In this document: piece by piece, positions 1 through 8,832 of the stretch
How positions within the stretch are numbered: the stretch's first letter is position 1
How the letters are laid out: each line of letters begins with the position of its first letter
Assembly: GCF_012844225.1 (NCBI RefSeq)
Contig: NZ_JABAGQ010000005.1
Coordinates: 124,001 to 188,000 of the forward strand
Direction of reading: 5' to 3'
Source of the DNA: Rhodococcus sp. 105337
GTDB lineage: Bacteria > Actinomycetota > Actinomycetes > Mycobacteriales > Mycobacteriaceae
DNA: 64,000 bases
Notes under the pieces: model-generated
Databases searched by the model: none
Seen by the model: only the letters and a program-made list of their open reading frames with translations
What the model was told of the DNA's origin: nothing
Program-made: the position numbers and the translations under genes

Positions 1-835
1 GCGCGACAAGCTCGGCTACGCGCTCGCCGACCGACTCGTGTTCTCCACCGTCCGCGAGCGGTTCGGCGGCAGGTTGCGCTTCTTCATCTCCGGTTCCGCG
101 CCGCTCAACCCGGACATCGGCAGGTGGTTCGATGCGGTGGGTATCCCGGTGCTCGAGGGGTACGGGCTCACCGAGACCGCGGCCGCGTCGTGCGTCAACC
201 GCCCGGACTCGAACCGGATCGGCACGGTCGGGCGCCCGGTGCCCGGCACCGAGATAGCGATCGCCGACGACGGCGAGGTGCTGATCAAGGGGCCGGGCGT
301 CATGACGGGCTATCACAATCGTCCCGACGCGACGGCCGAGTCGCTCACCGAGGACGGCTGGTTCCGCACCGGCGATATCGGCAGCATCGAGGACGGTTAT
401 CTGAGGATCACCGACCGCAAGAAGGACATGTTCAAGACCTCGCAGGGCAAGTACGTCGCACCGTCCGCGACCGCGGCGACGTTCAAGGGAATCTGCCCGT
501 ACGCGTCGGAGATCGTCGTCTACGGCGAAGGCAGGCCGTACTGCGTCGCGCTGGTGGGCCTGGACGCGGAGACCGTGACCGAGTGGGCCGGCAGGAACGG
601 GCTCGACGGGGCGAGTTTCGCGGAGATCTCGCGGCACGAGAAGACGCGCGGCATGATCTGGACGTACATCGAGGAGCTGAATCTGCAGCTCAACCGGTGG
701 GAACAGGTCAAGAAGTTCACGATCATCGACCGCGAACTCACGGTGGAATCCGGTGACCTGACGCCGAGCATGAAGTTGCGCCGCAAAGTGGTGGTGGACT
801 CGTTCTCGGACAGCCTGGCGGGTCTGTACGACTGA
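1..835 (+). CDS. Long-chain fatty-acid-CoA ligase (AMP-binding), 3' part
   Basis: C-terminal 277 or so residues of an acyl-adenylate-forming enzyme; the gene enters from the left edge and the frame is open from base 2. Visible are the adenylate-binding motif (GYGLTET), the motif GWFRTGD, the hinge region DRKKDMFKTSQGKYV and the C-terminal catalytic-lysine region LTPSMKLRRK. These are diagnostic of the ANL superfamily, and the long-chain FadD15-like branch fits best. The family activates fatty acids to acyl-CoA with ATP at the inner membrane face. The exact chain-length preference cannot be read from this part. A DUF5313 gene follows after 17 bases, so the two may be co-transcribed. Confidence 0.93.
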   Translation, partial: RDKLGYALADRLVFSTVRERFGGRLRFFISGSAPLNPDIGRWFDAVGIPVLEGYGLTETAAASCVNRPDSNRIGTVGRPVPGTEIAIADDGEVLIKGPGVMTGYHNRPDATAESLTEDGWFRTGDIGSIEDGYLRITDRKKDMFKTSQGKYVAPSATAATFKGICPYASEIVVYGEGRPYCVALVGLDAETVTEWAGRNGLDGASFAEISRHEKTRGMIWTYIEELNLQLNRWEQVKKFTIIDRELTVESGDLTPSMKLRRKVVVDSFSDSLAGLYD

Positions 836-852
836 GGGCTTATGCTGTCGAT

Positions 853-1233
853 ATGAGTAGTGCACGACCTAATTTGTTTCAGCGCCTCGGATACATGGTC
901 GGTCGCACGTTGCCGCCCGAGATGCGCGAGTGGGTTCGCAACGACATCCTCGGTCCCGGGGGCGCGCGGCGCTATCTGCTGCGCTGGAACCTGCCGATCA
1001 TCCCGCCGTTGATGCTGTTCCTGCTGATTCCGGGCCCGGTCTGGATTCCCTTCGCGATGATGCTGCTGCTGTTCCTGCCCTGGGTCTACTTCTCGGCGGC
1101 ACTCATGCCCGTGTGGCAGCGCCATCGCTTGCAGCAACACGGAATCGATCCCGAACTGCTGAGCGAGAAAGCCCGTAACCGGGCGGCCCGGGAACGCGAG
1201 GACTACGAGCGTCGCATGGGCCGGGCCGTCTGA
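853..1233 (+). CDS. DUF5313 family membrane protein
   Basis: A 126-residue protein with an N-terminal segment rich in Arg/Pro (GRTLPPEMREWVRNDI) typical of the actinobacterial DUF5313 family. Two hydrophobic stretches follow at about residues 45-65 and 68-85, then a charged C-terminal tail (HRLQQHGIDPEL, then Arg/Glu-rich). This predicts a small two-pass inner-membrane protein. The family has no assigned function that I know of. It starts 17 bases after the acyl-CoA ligase and may share its transcript. Confidence 0.75.
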   Translation: MSSARPNLFQRLGYMVGRTLPPEMREWVRNDILGPGGARRYLLRWNLPIIPPLMLFLLIPGPVWIPFAMMLLLFLPWVYFSAALMPVWQRHRLQQHGIDPELLSEKARNRAAREREDYERRMGRAV

Positions 1234-1257
1234 GCCTCGGCTCCACCGTGCGCCGGC

Positions 1258-2040
1258 CTACGACAGCACTTCCACCAGCGTGGTCTCGCTGTCGCCGGTC
1301 ATGTACTTCTCGACCTTGTCGAGATGGTGACGCCAGAAGGCCTGTGCCCGGCCGGGTTCGCCCGCGCGCAGTAGTGCGACGAGTTTGCGGCTCGCGCGCA
1401 GCGCGACGGCCGCGCCGGGCCGGTCCGGCTCGGCGCGAGAGGAAATGTACAGGGCGGCATGAGCATCCATGATGTCGAGGAGCATGCCGGCCAGCGTGTT
1501 CAGCGTCTCGTTGCCGCCGAGTTCCATGACCGTGCGATGCACCTCGGTGTTCGCCTTCGCGAACGCGTGTGGATCGTCCAGGAAGGCTTCTCCCCGGTCG
1601 ACCACGGCGGCGAGTTCGTCGATCCGCCCGTCGGGATCGGCCGCGATCAAACCCACCGCCGCGACCTCGAGTTCGGTGCGGGCGCGGTAGACGTCGGCCA
1701 GGGGGACGCCGCGGTATTGCAGCAGCAGGCCGGCATAGCGGGCTGCGGTGGACCTGTCGGGCGCCTGCACGCGGGCGCCCCCGTGGGCCCCGCGCAGAAC
1801 GGTGATGATGCCTTCCGACTCGAGTATCCGGAACGCTTCACGCAATGTCGGGCGCGAGACGCCGAACCGCTCCATGAGCGCGGCCTCGTTGGGAAGCGGC
1901 TCCCCGGCTTCGAGTTCTCCGGTGATGATCTGGCGGCGAAGATTCGCCGCGATCAGTTCCCCGGCCTTGGGCACACGCACGATCGTCGAACGTCCGTCGA
2001 GTGGCATGTCCCCGTCCTGTTCTCCCGGTCGGTCGTTCAC
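1258..2040 (-). CDS. GntR family regulator, FadR-type with FCD domain
   Basis: A 260-residue regulator. Residues about 25-85 form the winged helix (LRRQIITGELEAGEPLPNE, then FGVSRPTLREAFRILESEG), and about 95-235 the all-helical FCD ligand-binding domain, with acidic and His residues (E..H..H) that bind a metal and organic acid in this family. It is divergent from rraA, and a TTGT-N7-ACAA site lies in the shared gap, suggesting autoregulation. The start used is GTG at 2040. An internal ATG at 2007 preceded by a purine-rich GGACGGGG is a serious alternative. The ligand is unknown. Confidence 0.87.
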   Translation of the reverse strand: MNDRPGEQDGDMPLDGRSTIVRVPKAGELIAANLRRQIITGELEAGEPLPNEAALMERFGVSRPTLREAFRILESEGIITVLRGAHGGARVQAPDRSTAARYAGLLLQYRGVPLADVYRARTELEVAAVGLIAADPDGRIDELAAVVDRGEAFLDDPHAFAKANTEVHRTVMELGGNETLNTLAGMLLDIMDAHAALYISSRAEPDRPGAAVALRASRKLVALLRAGEPGRAQAFWRHHLDKVEKYMTGDSETTLVEVLS

Positions 2041-2057
2041 CCGGCATAAGTGAACCT

Positions 2058-2072
2058 TTGTGAAGGATACAA
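2058..2072. promoter_or_regulatory. Putative GntR operator TTGT-N7-ACAA
   Basis: An inverted repeat TTGT, seven bases, ACAA sits 18 bases upstream of the GntR start and between the divergent GntR and rraA genes. FadR-type regulators often bind short sites with TTGT/ACAA or GT/AC half-sites. The arms are only four bases (five with a C/G flank mismatch), so this is a candidate only. Confidence 0.35.
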
Positions 2073-2177
2073 GGATCTAACGCTTTGGCCTGCGAAGAGA
2101 TTAATCATCGATCTGATTGCGGCGATCTCGGTCCCCGCCGTCCGGACGGCCCGCCGCCGTCCCTTTATCCTCAGCAC

Positions 2178-2672
2178 ATGAGCGAAGCCACTGCCCACGC
2201 ATTCACCGCAACCGCCGACCTCGCCGACGAGATCGGTCCGGACATCCGTAGCTGCGACACCCAGTTCATCCAGTTCGGTGGCCGCAGCGAGTTCGCGGGC
2301 CCCGTCACGACGATCAAATGCTTCCAGGACAACCTGCTCGTCAAGCAGACCCTGTCCGAGCCCGGCAACGGCGGCGTGCTCGTCGTCGACGGTGGCGGCA
2401 GCATCCACACCGCGCTCGTCGGCGACATCATCGCCGGCCGCGGGGTCGACAACGGCTGGGCCGGCGTGATCGTCAACGGTGCTGTCCGGGACTCCGCGAT
2501 CCTGCGCACGCTCGACATCGGGGTCAAGGCACTCGGCACCAATCCCCGTAAGAGCACTCAGACAGGGTCCGGCGAGAAGAACGTGCCGGTCGAGATCGGC
2601 GGCGTGACGTTCAACCCCGGCGAGATCGTCTACAGCGACCACGACGGCGTCGTCGTGCGCGCGGAGAACTGA
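2178..2672 (+). CDS. rraA: RraA-type regulator of ribonuclease activity / HMG aldolase family
   Basis: A 164-residue protein of the RraA fold. It has the conserved core [15 protein letters not shown], then [14 protein letters not shown], which in this family lines the shared pocket with GD and RD residues. Family members either inhibit RNase E or act as metal-dependent 4-hydroxy-4-methyl-2-oxoglutarate/oxaloacetate aldolases. The full GxxxxxD...RD set suggests catalytic competence is possible. The ATG at 2178 begins at the conserved N-terminus; upstream in-frame sequence looks non-coding. It is divergent from the GntR gene, which may control it. Confidence 0.88.
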   Translation: MSEATAHAFTATADLADEIGPDIRSCDTQFIQFGGRSEFAGPVTTIKCFQDNLLVKQTLSEPGNGGVLVVDGGGSIHTALVGDIIAGRGVDNGWAGVIVNGAVRDSAILRTLDIGVKALGTNPRKSTQTGSGEKNVPVEIGGVTFNPGEIVYSDHDGVVVRAEN

Positions 2673-2685
2673 CTCGATACGCAGG

Positions 2686-2910
2686 TCAGGTGTCGCGCAC
2701 GACCCGCGCGCTCATCCCGCCGATCTCGACCACATCACCGACCTGGAGCTGACGGCCTCGTCTCACGTCGACTTCACCGTTGACGGAGACCAGGCCGTCG
2801 GCGATGACCTCCTTGGCCTCGGCACCCGATTCGATCAGGCTCGCCAGCTTGAGGAACTGGCCGAGTCTGATCGACTCGTCACGGATCGGTACTTCGAAGA
2901 CATCGGACAT
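2686..2910 (-). CDS. S4 domain RNA-binding protein
   Basis: A 74-residue protein consisting essentially of one S4 domain: IRLGQFLKLASLIESGAEAK followed by IADGLVSVNGEVDVRRGRQL. This is the small YaaA/RlbA-like class thought to bind structured RNA or the ribosome. The ATG at 2910 gives the family's usual compact length; an upstream ATG at 2919 adds only MAG. It faces away from the photolyase gene with a 28-base gap that must hold both promoters or their starts. Confidence 0.85.
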   Translation of the reverse strand: MSDVFEVPIRDESIRLGQFLKLASLIESGAEAKEVIADGLVSVNGEVDVRRGRQLQVGDVVEIGGMSARVVRDT

Positions 2911-2938
2911 GCCAGCCATTGTCCAGCACACTGGTTCG

Positions 2939-4324
2939 ATGAGCCGTCCCGCCATCGTCTGGTTCCGACGCGACCTCCGGCTGCGCGATCTTCCCGCCGT
3001 CCTTTCCGCTACCGACATCGCGCAGCAGGGCGTGGCGTTGTTCGTTCTCGACGACGCCCTGCTCGGTCCGTCCGGGCCGCGCCGGCGTGCCTTCCTCATG
3101 GCGTGCCTGCGTGCTCTCGACGACGATCTGTCCGGCCGCCTCCTCGTGGTGCGAGGTGATCCGGCAGAGGCCGTGCCTGCGGTCGCCCGCGCCTTCGACG
3201 CGTCCGAGGTTCACATCAGCGCCGATTTCGGCCCGTACGGGGCACGGCGCGATGCGCACGTTGCCGAGGCGCTCGAGGGTGTGGCACTGGTGTCCACCGG
3301 ATCGCCGTACGCGGTGTCGCCGGGGCGCATCACGAAACCCGACGGCACGCCGTACAAGGTGTTCTCCGCGTACCGGCGTGCCTGGCTCGAACACGACGTG
3401 CGGCCACCCGCAGCGACCGACGCCGGGACCATCGACTGGATCGACCCGGCGGGCACGCCGGGCCGCACAGCGATCCCCGACGCCGGCGACATCGCGCTTC
3501 CTCCGGCCGGGGAACGGGCCGCCCTCACCCGCTGGCGAGAATTCCTCGCCGACGATCTCGAGCGGTATGCGACCGACCGGGACCACCCCGGTGCCGACGG
3601 CACGAGCAGGTTGTCGGCCCACCTCAAGTTCGGGTGCATTCATCCCCGCACCCTGTTGCACGACCTGCGCGACCGCTCCGGCGCCGGGGCCACCACGTTC
3701 CGCAGCGAACTCGCGTGGCGCGACTTCTACGCCGATGTGCTGCACCACCGTCCCGACACTGCGCGGCGGAACTACAACGAGACGTTCGACGCGATCCGAT
3801 ACGACACCGGCCCCGACGCCGACGCGCTGTTCACCGCGTGGTGCGAAGGGCGGACCGGGTTTCCGATCGTCGACGCCGGTATGCGCCAGCTTCTGGCGGA
3901 AGGCTTCGTCCCCAACCGGGTCCGGATGATTGTCGCGTCGTTCCTGACCAAGGATCTGCACATTCCGTGGTGGCGGGGGGCACGGCACTTCATGACGCAC
4001 CTCGTGGACGGCGATCTCGCCTCGAATCAGCACAATTGGCAATGGACCGCGGGGAGCGGAACGGACGCCGCGCCGTACTTCCGGATATTCAATCCGACGG
4101 CGCAAGGCGAAAAATTCGATTCCGAGGGTGATTACGTCCGATGCTGGGTACCCGAACTCCGGAGTGTCGTGGGCAGCCGGGTGCACACGCTGCCGGACGG
4201 CCCGCCTGAGGGATATCCCGCGCCCCTGGTGGACCACGCTCACGAACGCCGGGTGGCGCTCGAACGGTACGGGGAAATTCGATCGACGAATCGACCCATC
4301 CACCGGTCGGGTCGCGCCGAATGA
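2939..4324 (+). CDS. phrB: Deoxyribodipyrimidine photolyase (class I cryptochrome/photolyase)
   Basis: A 461-residue flavoprotein that repairs cyclobutane pyrimidine dimers with blue light. The N-terminal alpha/beta antenna domain starts IVWFRRDLRLRDLPA. The C-terminal FAD domain contains SAHLKFGCIHP, ELAWRDFYADVLH, GFPIVDAGMRQL, the invariant VDGDLASNQHNWQWTAGSG and YFRIFNP. These match class I CPD photolyases rather than cryptochromes, though the substrate (CPD or 6-4) is not proven by sequence alone. The start at 2939 places the antenna domain at the usual distance. The 3' end is close to a probable small peptide gene. Confidence 0.93.
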   Translation: MSRPAIVWFRRDLRLRDLPAVLSATDIAQQGVALFVLDDALLGPSGPRRRAFLMACLRALDDDLSGRLLVVRGDPAEAVPAVARAFDASEVHISADFGPYGARRDAHVAEALEGVALVSTGSPYAVSPGRITKPDGTPYKVFSAYRRAWLEHDVRPPAATDAGTIDWIDPAGTPGRTAIPDAGDIALPPAGERAALTRWREFLADDLERYATDRDHPGADGTSRLSAHLKFGCIHPRTLLHDLRDRSGAGATTFRSELAWRDFYADVLHHRPDTARRNYNETFDAIRYDTGPDADALFTAWCEGRTGFPIVDAGMRQLLAEGFVPNRVRMIVASFLTKDLHIPWWRGARHFMTHLVDGDLASNQHNWQWTAGSGTDAAPYFRIFNPTAQGEKFDSEGDYVRCWVPELRSVVGSRVHTLPDGPPEGYPAPLVDHAHERRVALERYGEIRSTNRPIHRSGRAE

Positions 4325-4365
4325 GAAACAGGCGGACCGTCCGCCTCCGACAATAAGGAGACACC

Positions 4366-4458
4366 GTGCTGCGAGATTTCGTCGAGACTGCATTCCTGGC
4401 CATCCATACCCCGCTGGTCGAGGGCTACCTGTTCCTCCTCAGCGTGCTTCCAGCCTGA
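4366..4458 (+). CDS. Probable small hydrophobic peptide (30 aa) or leader peptide
   Basis: A 30-codon frame beginning with GTG, six bases after a near-perfect ribosome-binding site (AAGGAG at 4355-4360), and ending in TGA. It encodes VLRDFVETAFLAIHTPLVEG followed by YLFLLSVLPA, a mostly hydrophobic, amphipathic peptide. Eight bases after its stop begins a 10-bp GC hairpin (4466-4490). It lies between the photolyase and the epimerase-like gene. It could be a small membrane peptide or a regulatory leader. I recognise no family. Support is the Shine-Dalgarno site and the downstream terminator-like stem, not homology. Confidence 0.5.
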   Translation: MLRDFVETAFLAIHTPLVEGYLFLLSVLPA

Positions 4459-4465
4459 CCGGAAT

Positions 4466-4490
4466 GCGGCGCCGGGAGTGCCGGCGCCGC
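4466..4490 (+). terminator. GC-rich hairpin after the small peptide frame
   Basis: A perfect 10-bp inverted repeat GCGGCGCCGG / CCGGCGCCGC with a GAGTG loop. No T-run follows, as is common for actinobacterial terminators. It could terminate the photolyase/small-peptide transcript or act as an attenuator before the gene at 4546. Confidence 0.6.
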
Positions 4491-4545
4491 ACACCGGATC
4501 CCGACAATCACGGCGCCACAGCGGCGAATCCAACCCGGAGGAAAC

Positions 4546-5940
4546 ATGGGCATCGAGTACAGCAGTATCGTCGACGCCCCCCGTGACGACGTGTTCGCCT
4601 GGCATGCCCGCCCCGGCGCCGTTCATCGACTGATTCCACCCTGGCAGCCGATGAGCGTGGTGTCCGAAGCCGATTCGCTCGCCGACGGACGTGCCGTCCT
4701 CGGCCTCCCCGGCGGCCTGCGCTGGATCTCCGACCACCAGCCCGACGGTTACGATCCCCCTCACCGTTTCGTCGATGCGCTCGGCCGTGACGGGTTGACG
4801 TCGCTGCCGCCGAACCTGATCCGGTCGTGGCGGCACGAGCACCGGTTCGACGTCGTGGACGAATTCCGGACCCGCGTGACAGACAAAGTGGACACACCGG
4901 TCCCGGAACGCGTTCTGACCCAGACATTTCGGTACAGGCACCGCCAGCTCGCCGACGATCTCGCCAGCCACCGCCGGGCGCACACAGAGGGAGTGTGTCC
5001 CCGCACGGTCGCGGTGACCGGCGCACACGGCGTGGTGGGCAGCGCATTGACCGCTTTCCTGAGCGCCGGCGGCTACCGGGTGGTGCGCCTGGTGCGCCGG
5101 CCCGTTCACGGACTCCGGGAAAAGCAACTGGATCAGGAAAGGCAGTGGGATCCGATCGATCCCGCGCCCGATCTGCTCGAAGGCGTCGACGCCGTCATCC
5201 ATCTGGCGGGCGCCTCGATCGCCGGACGCTTCACCGAGGCGCACAAGGCAGCCGTCCGCGACAGCCGGGTCGCGCCGACCTGGCGACTCGCCGAACTCGC
5301 CGCCGGCACCAGCAACGGGCCGGCGACATTCGTGTGTGCGTCCGCCATCGGTTTCTACGGATACGACAGGGGCGATGCGCCTCTGGACGAACACTCTTCG
5401 CGCGGAGCGGGTTTCCTTGCCGACGTGGTCTCCGAGTGGGAATCCTCGACGCAGCCCGCGGAGAAGGGTGGTGTGCGAGTGGTCCAGGTTCGGACCGGGA
5501 TCGTGCAGACTCCGCGCGGCGGCACCCTGCAACTGATGCGGCCGCTCTTCTCCGCCGGCCTCGGCGGCAGACTGGGCAACGGCCGGCAATGGTTGTCCTG
5601 GATCGATATCGACGATCTGCTCGACATCTATCACCGTGCGCTGACGGATCCGTCCGTTTCGGGACCGGTGAATGCGGTGGCTCCGCAACCGGTCCGCAAC
5701 GAGGAGTACACGCGGACGCTGGCGAGCGTGCTCCATCGTCCCGCGTTGCTGCCCGTCCCCGGTCTCGGTCCACGACTGCTGCTGGGAGACGAGGGCGCAC
5801 GCGAGGTCGCCGGCGCGAGTCAGTTCGTCGTTCCCAAAACGCTCCTCGACATCGGGCATCGATTCCGCAGACCCGACCTCGAGTCGTCGCTGAGGCACCA
5901 GCTCGGCCACATCCTGAACGGGAAGTGGCGGGCGCGATGA
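4546..5940 (+). CDS. TIGR01777 family epimerase with N-terminal SRPBCC domain
   Basis: A 464-residue two-domain protein. Residues 1-145 resemble a START/SRPBCC-type hydrophobic ligand pocket (IEYSSIVDAPRDDVFAWHARPGA). From about 154 a Rossmann fold begins (VAVTGAHGVVGSALTAFL, GxxGxxG at about 159-165) with the TIGR01777 signatures VIHLAGASIAGRF, SAIGFYG and PARTNER-like WLSWIDIDDLLDIY. The family is NAD(P)-dependent and is related to cell-division inhibitor SulA-like epimerases; its substrate is not established. The start has an AGGAGG six bases upstream. The stop overlaps the next gene by four bases (ATGA), so the two are translationally coupled. Confidence 0.9.
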   Translation: MGIEYSSIVDAPRDDVFAWHARPGAVHRLIPPWQPMSVVSEADSLADGRAVLGLPGGLRWISDHQPDGYDPPHRFVDALGRDGLTSLPPNLIRSWRHEHRFDVVDEFRTRVTDKVDTPVPERVLTQTFRYRHRQLADDLASHRRAHTEGVCPRTVAVTGAHGVVGSALTAFLSAGGYRVVRLVRRPVHGLREKQLDQERQWDPIDPAPDLLEGVDAVIHLAGASIAGRFTEAHKAAVRDSRVAPTWRLAELAAGTSNGPATFVCASAIGFYGYDRGDAPLDEHSSRGAGFLADVVSEWESSTQPAEKGGVRVVQVRTGIVQTPRGGTLQLMRPLFSAGLGGRLGNGRQWLSWIDIDDLLDIYHRALTDPSVSGPVNAVAPQPVRNEEYTRTLASVLHRPALLPVPGLGPRLLLGDEGAREVAGASQFVVPKTLLDIGHRFRRPDLESSLRHQLGHILNGKWRAR

Positions 5941-7409
5941 CCGCCGGCCGTGTCCTCGTCACCGGTGCCACCGGATACATCGGCGGACGGCTCGCGCCGC
6001 GACTGCTCGAAGCCGGTTATCGGGTACGGGTACTCGCGCGCAGTCCGGACAAACTACGGGACGTGCCGTGGGCCGACGATGTGGAGATCGTGCGCGGTGA
6101 TCTCACCGACCCCGCGTCTCTCCGCGAGGCGTGCCGGGACGTGGATGTCCTGTACTACCTGGTCCATTCGATGGGGGGCCGAGACGAATTCGTCGAAGCC
6201 GAGCGGCGGGCTGCGGAGAACGTGGCGGCCGTTGCGCGCGAGTCCGGGGTGTCGCGCCTGGTCTACCTCGGAGGTCTGCATCCCGAATCCGGGCAATTGT
6301 CACCACATCTGAGCTCTCGCGCCCAGGTGGGACGGATCCTCCTCGAATCAGGTGTTCCCACCCTGGTACTCCAGGCAGGCGTCGTGATCGGGTCGGGGTC
6401 GGCGTCGTTCGAGATGATCCGGCACCTGAGCAACCGCCTACCGGTGATGACCACACCGCGCTGGGTGAACAACCGCATCCAGCCGATCGCCGTGCGCGAC
6501 GTTCTGCACTATCTCGTCGCCGCCGCCGACGCACCCCTTCCCCGCAGCGGGACCTACGACATCGGCGGTCCCGACGTGCTGCGGTACGGCGAGATGATGC
6601 AACAGTATTCCGAGGTGGCAGGCCTGGTGCGGCGACGCATCGTCGTACTTCCCGTACTGACCCCACGACTCGCCGGTCTGTGGATAGGGCTCGTCACTCC
6701 GATCCCGCCGGGACTCGGCCGGGCACTCATCGAATCGCTGGGTTCCGACGCGGTGATGCGTAATCACGACATCGACGCCGTGATCCCTCCCCCGTCCGGC
6801 GGACTCACCGGATATCGCGAAGCGGTGCGTCTCGCACTGAGCCGGCTCGAACACGGTGAAGTCGAAACAAGCTGGTCGAGCGCGTCCCCCGTGGGCGCAC
6901 CCGCAGATCCGTTGCCGTCCGACCCGGACTGGGCGGGCGAGGTCGTCTATATCGACGAACGCTCCGTCGAATCGGACACGTCGGCGGACCGGGTATTCGC
7001 GGTGGTCGAGAGCATCGGCGGCGAAAACGGCTGGTACTCGTTCCCGCTCGCGTGGACTGTGCGCGGGTGGCTCGACCGGTTCTCCGGAGGTGTCGGCCTC
7101 ACCCGAGGGCGCCGCGATCCGAAAAAATTGCACACCGGCGATGCACTCGATTTCTGGCGGGTCGAACGTATCGAGCGCCCCGAACTCCTCCGATTGCGCG
7201 CCGAGATGCGGGCACCCGGTGGCGCATGGCTGGAATGGCGGGTCGAACGACTCGCGGCCGACCGCACCCGACTCACGCAACGAGCGATCTTCTTTCCCAA
7301 AGGTATTGCCGGGCGACTGTATTGGTACTCGCTGTTGCCGTTCCACGGCATCATCTTCCGCGGCATGCTCGAGAACATTGCGGGCACGGCGTCACGATCG
7401 GGTTCCTGA
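5937..7409 (+). CDS. NAD(P)H-binding SDR family protein with DUF2867 C-terminus
   Basis: A 490-residue protein. Its N-terminal half is an atypical (NmrA/UDP-sugar epimerase-like) Rossmann domain: RVLVTGATGYIGGRLAPRLL, then DVLYYLVHSMGG and DIGGPDVLRYGEMM. The C-terminal third (about 330-490; WYSFPLAWTVRGWLDRFSGG, then LEWRVERLAADRTRLTQRA) matches the DUF2867 SRPBCC-like domain. So the domain order is the reverse of its upstream neighbour, to which it is coupled by ATGA. Such proteins are thought to be lipid- or quinone-related reductases/epimerases; the substrate is unknown. Confidence 0.88.
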   Translation: MTAGRVLVTGATGYIGGRLAPRLLEAGYRVRVLARSPDKLRDVPWADDVEIVRGDLTDPASLREACRDVDVLYYLVHSMGGRDEFVEAERRAAENVAAVARESGVSRLVYLGGLHPESGQLSPHLSSRAQVGRILLESGVPTLVLQAGVVIGSGSASFEMIRHLSNRLPVMTTPRWVNNRIQPIAVRDVLHYLVAAADAPLPRSGTYDIGGPDVLRYGEMMQQYSEVAGLVRRRIVVLPVLTPRLAGLWIGLVTPIPPGLGRALIESLGSDAVMRNHDIDAVIPPPSGGLTGYREAVRLALSRLEHGEVETSWSSASPVGAPADPLPSDPDWAGEVVYIDERSVESDTSADRVFAVVESIGGENGWYSFPLAWTVRGWLDRFSGGVGLTRGRRDPKKLHTGDALDFWRVERIERPELLRLRAEMRAPGGAWLEWRVERLAADRTRLTQRAIFFPKGIAGRLYWYSLLPFHGIIFRGMLENIAGTASRSGS

Positions 7410-7427
7410 CCGGATTCGCGACCGGAA

Positions 7428-7458
7428 AGGAGGGCCTGCCTTCACGGCAAGCCCTCCT
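7428..7458. terminator. Convergent terminator hairpin
   Basis: A stem AGGAGGGC-(C)-TGCC / GGCA-(A)-GCCCTCCT with a TTCAC loop and one internal mismatch. It lies between the convergent SDR gene (ends 7409) and lipocalin gene (ends 7475), so it can serve both directions. Confidence 0.65.
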
Positions 7459-7474
7459 CCCTCCCCGACCGGTA

Positions 7475-8065
7475 CTAGACGGTGCAGAGCGGTCTGATCT
7501 CCTGCATCCCCTCGGTCGTCGGCGACGTCAGCATCAGGCACGCGTTGTACCCGCTGTTTTCGACGACGCGCCGGATCTCCTGCCATGCAGCAGGATCGAC
7601 TACCGGAGAACGCGACAGCACGAACCCGGACAGGCGTGTCGAATCACCGACGAACGCCCACGAGTAGTCGTCTGCCAGGTAGGTGACGATGTAGTTGGTC
7701 GGCCCGTCCAGTGAATCCTGGGACGGTACTCCGGGGAACGACACATGCAGCTGCGCAGTGTCGTTCACCCGTGCATTTCCGACGATGCCGCGACGCTCAC
7801 CGGTCACCGTGGTGCACGAATTCTCCACTCGGACGTTACGTTCGTCGAGCAACGTGTAGTTCGCCGTGGTGTCGCGCACGCAGTCGATGTTGAACGGCGC
7901 CGGATTGGCAGCGAGCTGATACCACTGTCCGACATACCTGTTCACGTCCAACTGCGGGACGGGTGTGAGCGGCGCGGCCTGAGCCGGCGCCGCAAGAACA
8001 GCCGCACCCGCGGCGGCGATGAACGCCGCCGCGAGTCCCCGAACGCTGCTTCGGATTTTCCGCAT
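7475..8065 (-). CDS. Secreted lipocalin family protein
   Basis: A 196-residue protein with a Sec signal peptide (MRKIRSSVRGLAAAFIAAAG, hydrophobic core, cleavage near APAQA-AP at about 28). A bacterial lipocalin barrel follows: the GxW motif in VNRYVGQWYQLAANP near residues 38-52, and the later YAFVG-like strand YSWAFVGDSTRLSGFVLSR. Lipocalins bind small hydrophobic ligands; the apolipoprotein D/Blc branch is closest. There is no lipobox, so it is probably exported free. It starts 39 bases after the fasciclin gene stops and is likely in the same operon, hence possibly under SigK control. Confidence 0.87.
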   Translation of the reverse strand: MRKIRSSVRGLAAAFIAAAGAAVLAAPAQAAPLTPVPQLDVNRYVGQWYQLAANPAPFNIDCVRDTTANYTLLDERNVRVENSCTTVTGERRGIVGNARVNDTAQLHVSFPGVPSQDSLDGPTNYIVTYLADDYSWAFVGDSTRLSGFVLSRSPVVDPAAWQEIRRVVENSGYNACLMLTSPTTEGMQEIRPLCTV

Positions 8066-8104
8066 CGATACCTGACCTTCCCGAGGGTGAGTTGGAGAGA
8101 GCAC

Positions 8105-8770
8105 TTACTGCGGGGTCAGGACGCCGTCGATCAGGTAGACCACGCCGTTCTCGGTCTCGATGCCGCCGCAGATCACGTTGGCGCCGTTGACCGTCCACAT
8201 ATCCTCGGAACCGGCTACCTCGACAGTCCCACCCTGCACGGTGGTCTGGGTGCCCGCGACGTCGTCGATGGTGAGCTCACCCGGAACCACGTGGTAGGTC
8301 AGGATGTCCGTCAGCATCCCCGAGTCGGTCTGCAGCGTTTCGATCGTGGCGGGGTCGAGAGCCGCGAACGCTTCGTCGACCGGTGCGAAGACGGTGAATT
8401 CGCCGCCGTCGAGCGTTTCGACGAGATTGACATCGGGGTTGAGCTGGCCGCTGACCGCCTGTGTCAGCGTGGTGAGGATCGGTACGTTACCCGCGGCCTC
8501 GGTGATCGTCTGCGTCGAGAGTTCTTCGACGGACGAGGGACCGGTCGGATTCGCCTCGACGTAGGCGGCGCAACCGGGGCCGACGGGACCCGCTGCCGCA
8601 GCCTGCGCCGAGGTGCTTTCCGTGGTCTCCATTGCCGAACCGGTGGTCGTGGTCGCTGCCGAGGTGTCCGACGCAGTGTCGGAATCGTCGGACGTACAGG
8701 CCGCGACACCGAACGCGGACATCGCACCGATTCCGATGACCGCCAGGCTCTTACGTGTAGCGATGTTCAT
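8105..8770 (-). CDS. Fasciclin-domain lipoprotein (MPT83/MPT70-like)
   Basis: A 221-residue cell-surface protein. A lipoprotein signal ends in the lipobox VAAC (lipidated Cys25), then a Ser/Thr-rich linker to about residue 70, then a single FAS1 domain with the two conserved H-box regions ([18 protein letters not shown] and [11 protein letters not shown]-like [12 protein letters not shown]). The C-terminus is [12 protein letters not shown]. Mycobacterial MPT83 and MPT70 have this architecture and are the main SigK targets. Here the gene sits about 1 kb from sigK-rskA and has a SigK-like promoter upstream. The role in adhesion or envelope is inferred only. Confidence 0.92.
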   Translation of the reverse strand: MNIATRKSLAVIGIGAMSAFGVAACTSDDSDTASDTSAATTTTGSAMETTESTSAQAAAAGPVGPGCAAYVEANPTGPSSVEELSTQTITEAAGNVPILTTLTQAVSGQLNPDVNLVETLDGGEFTVFAPVDEAFAALDPATIETLQTDSGMLTDILTYHVVPGELTIDDVAGTQTTVQGGTVEVAGSEDMWTVNGANVICGGIETENGVVYLIDGVLTPQ

Positions 8771-8832
8771 AGCTGAAATTCCCTTCGTAAGCCGTGGCCT
8801 GGACGACCACGCCGATCGATGTGTCAGGGGTC

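Noticed and set aside
4827-5936. Long 5' extension of the SDR gene frame (860 codons in total)
   Set aside because: The extension runs out of frame through the epimerase-like gene and is Arg/Pro-rich; the ATGA-coupled start at 5937 matches the family.
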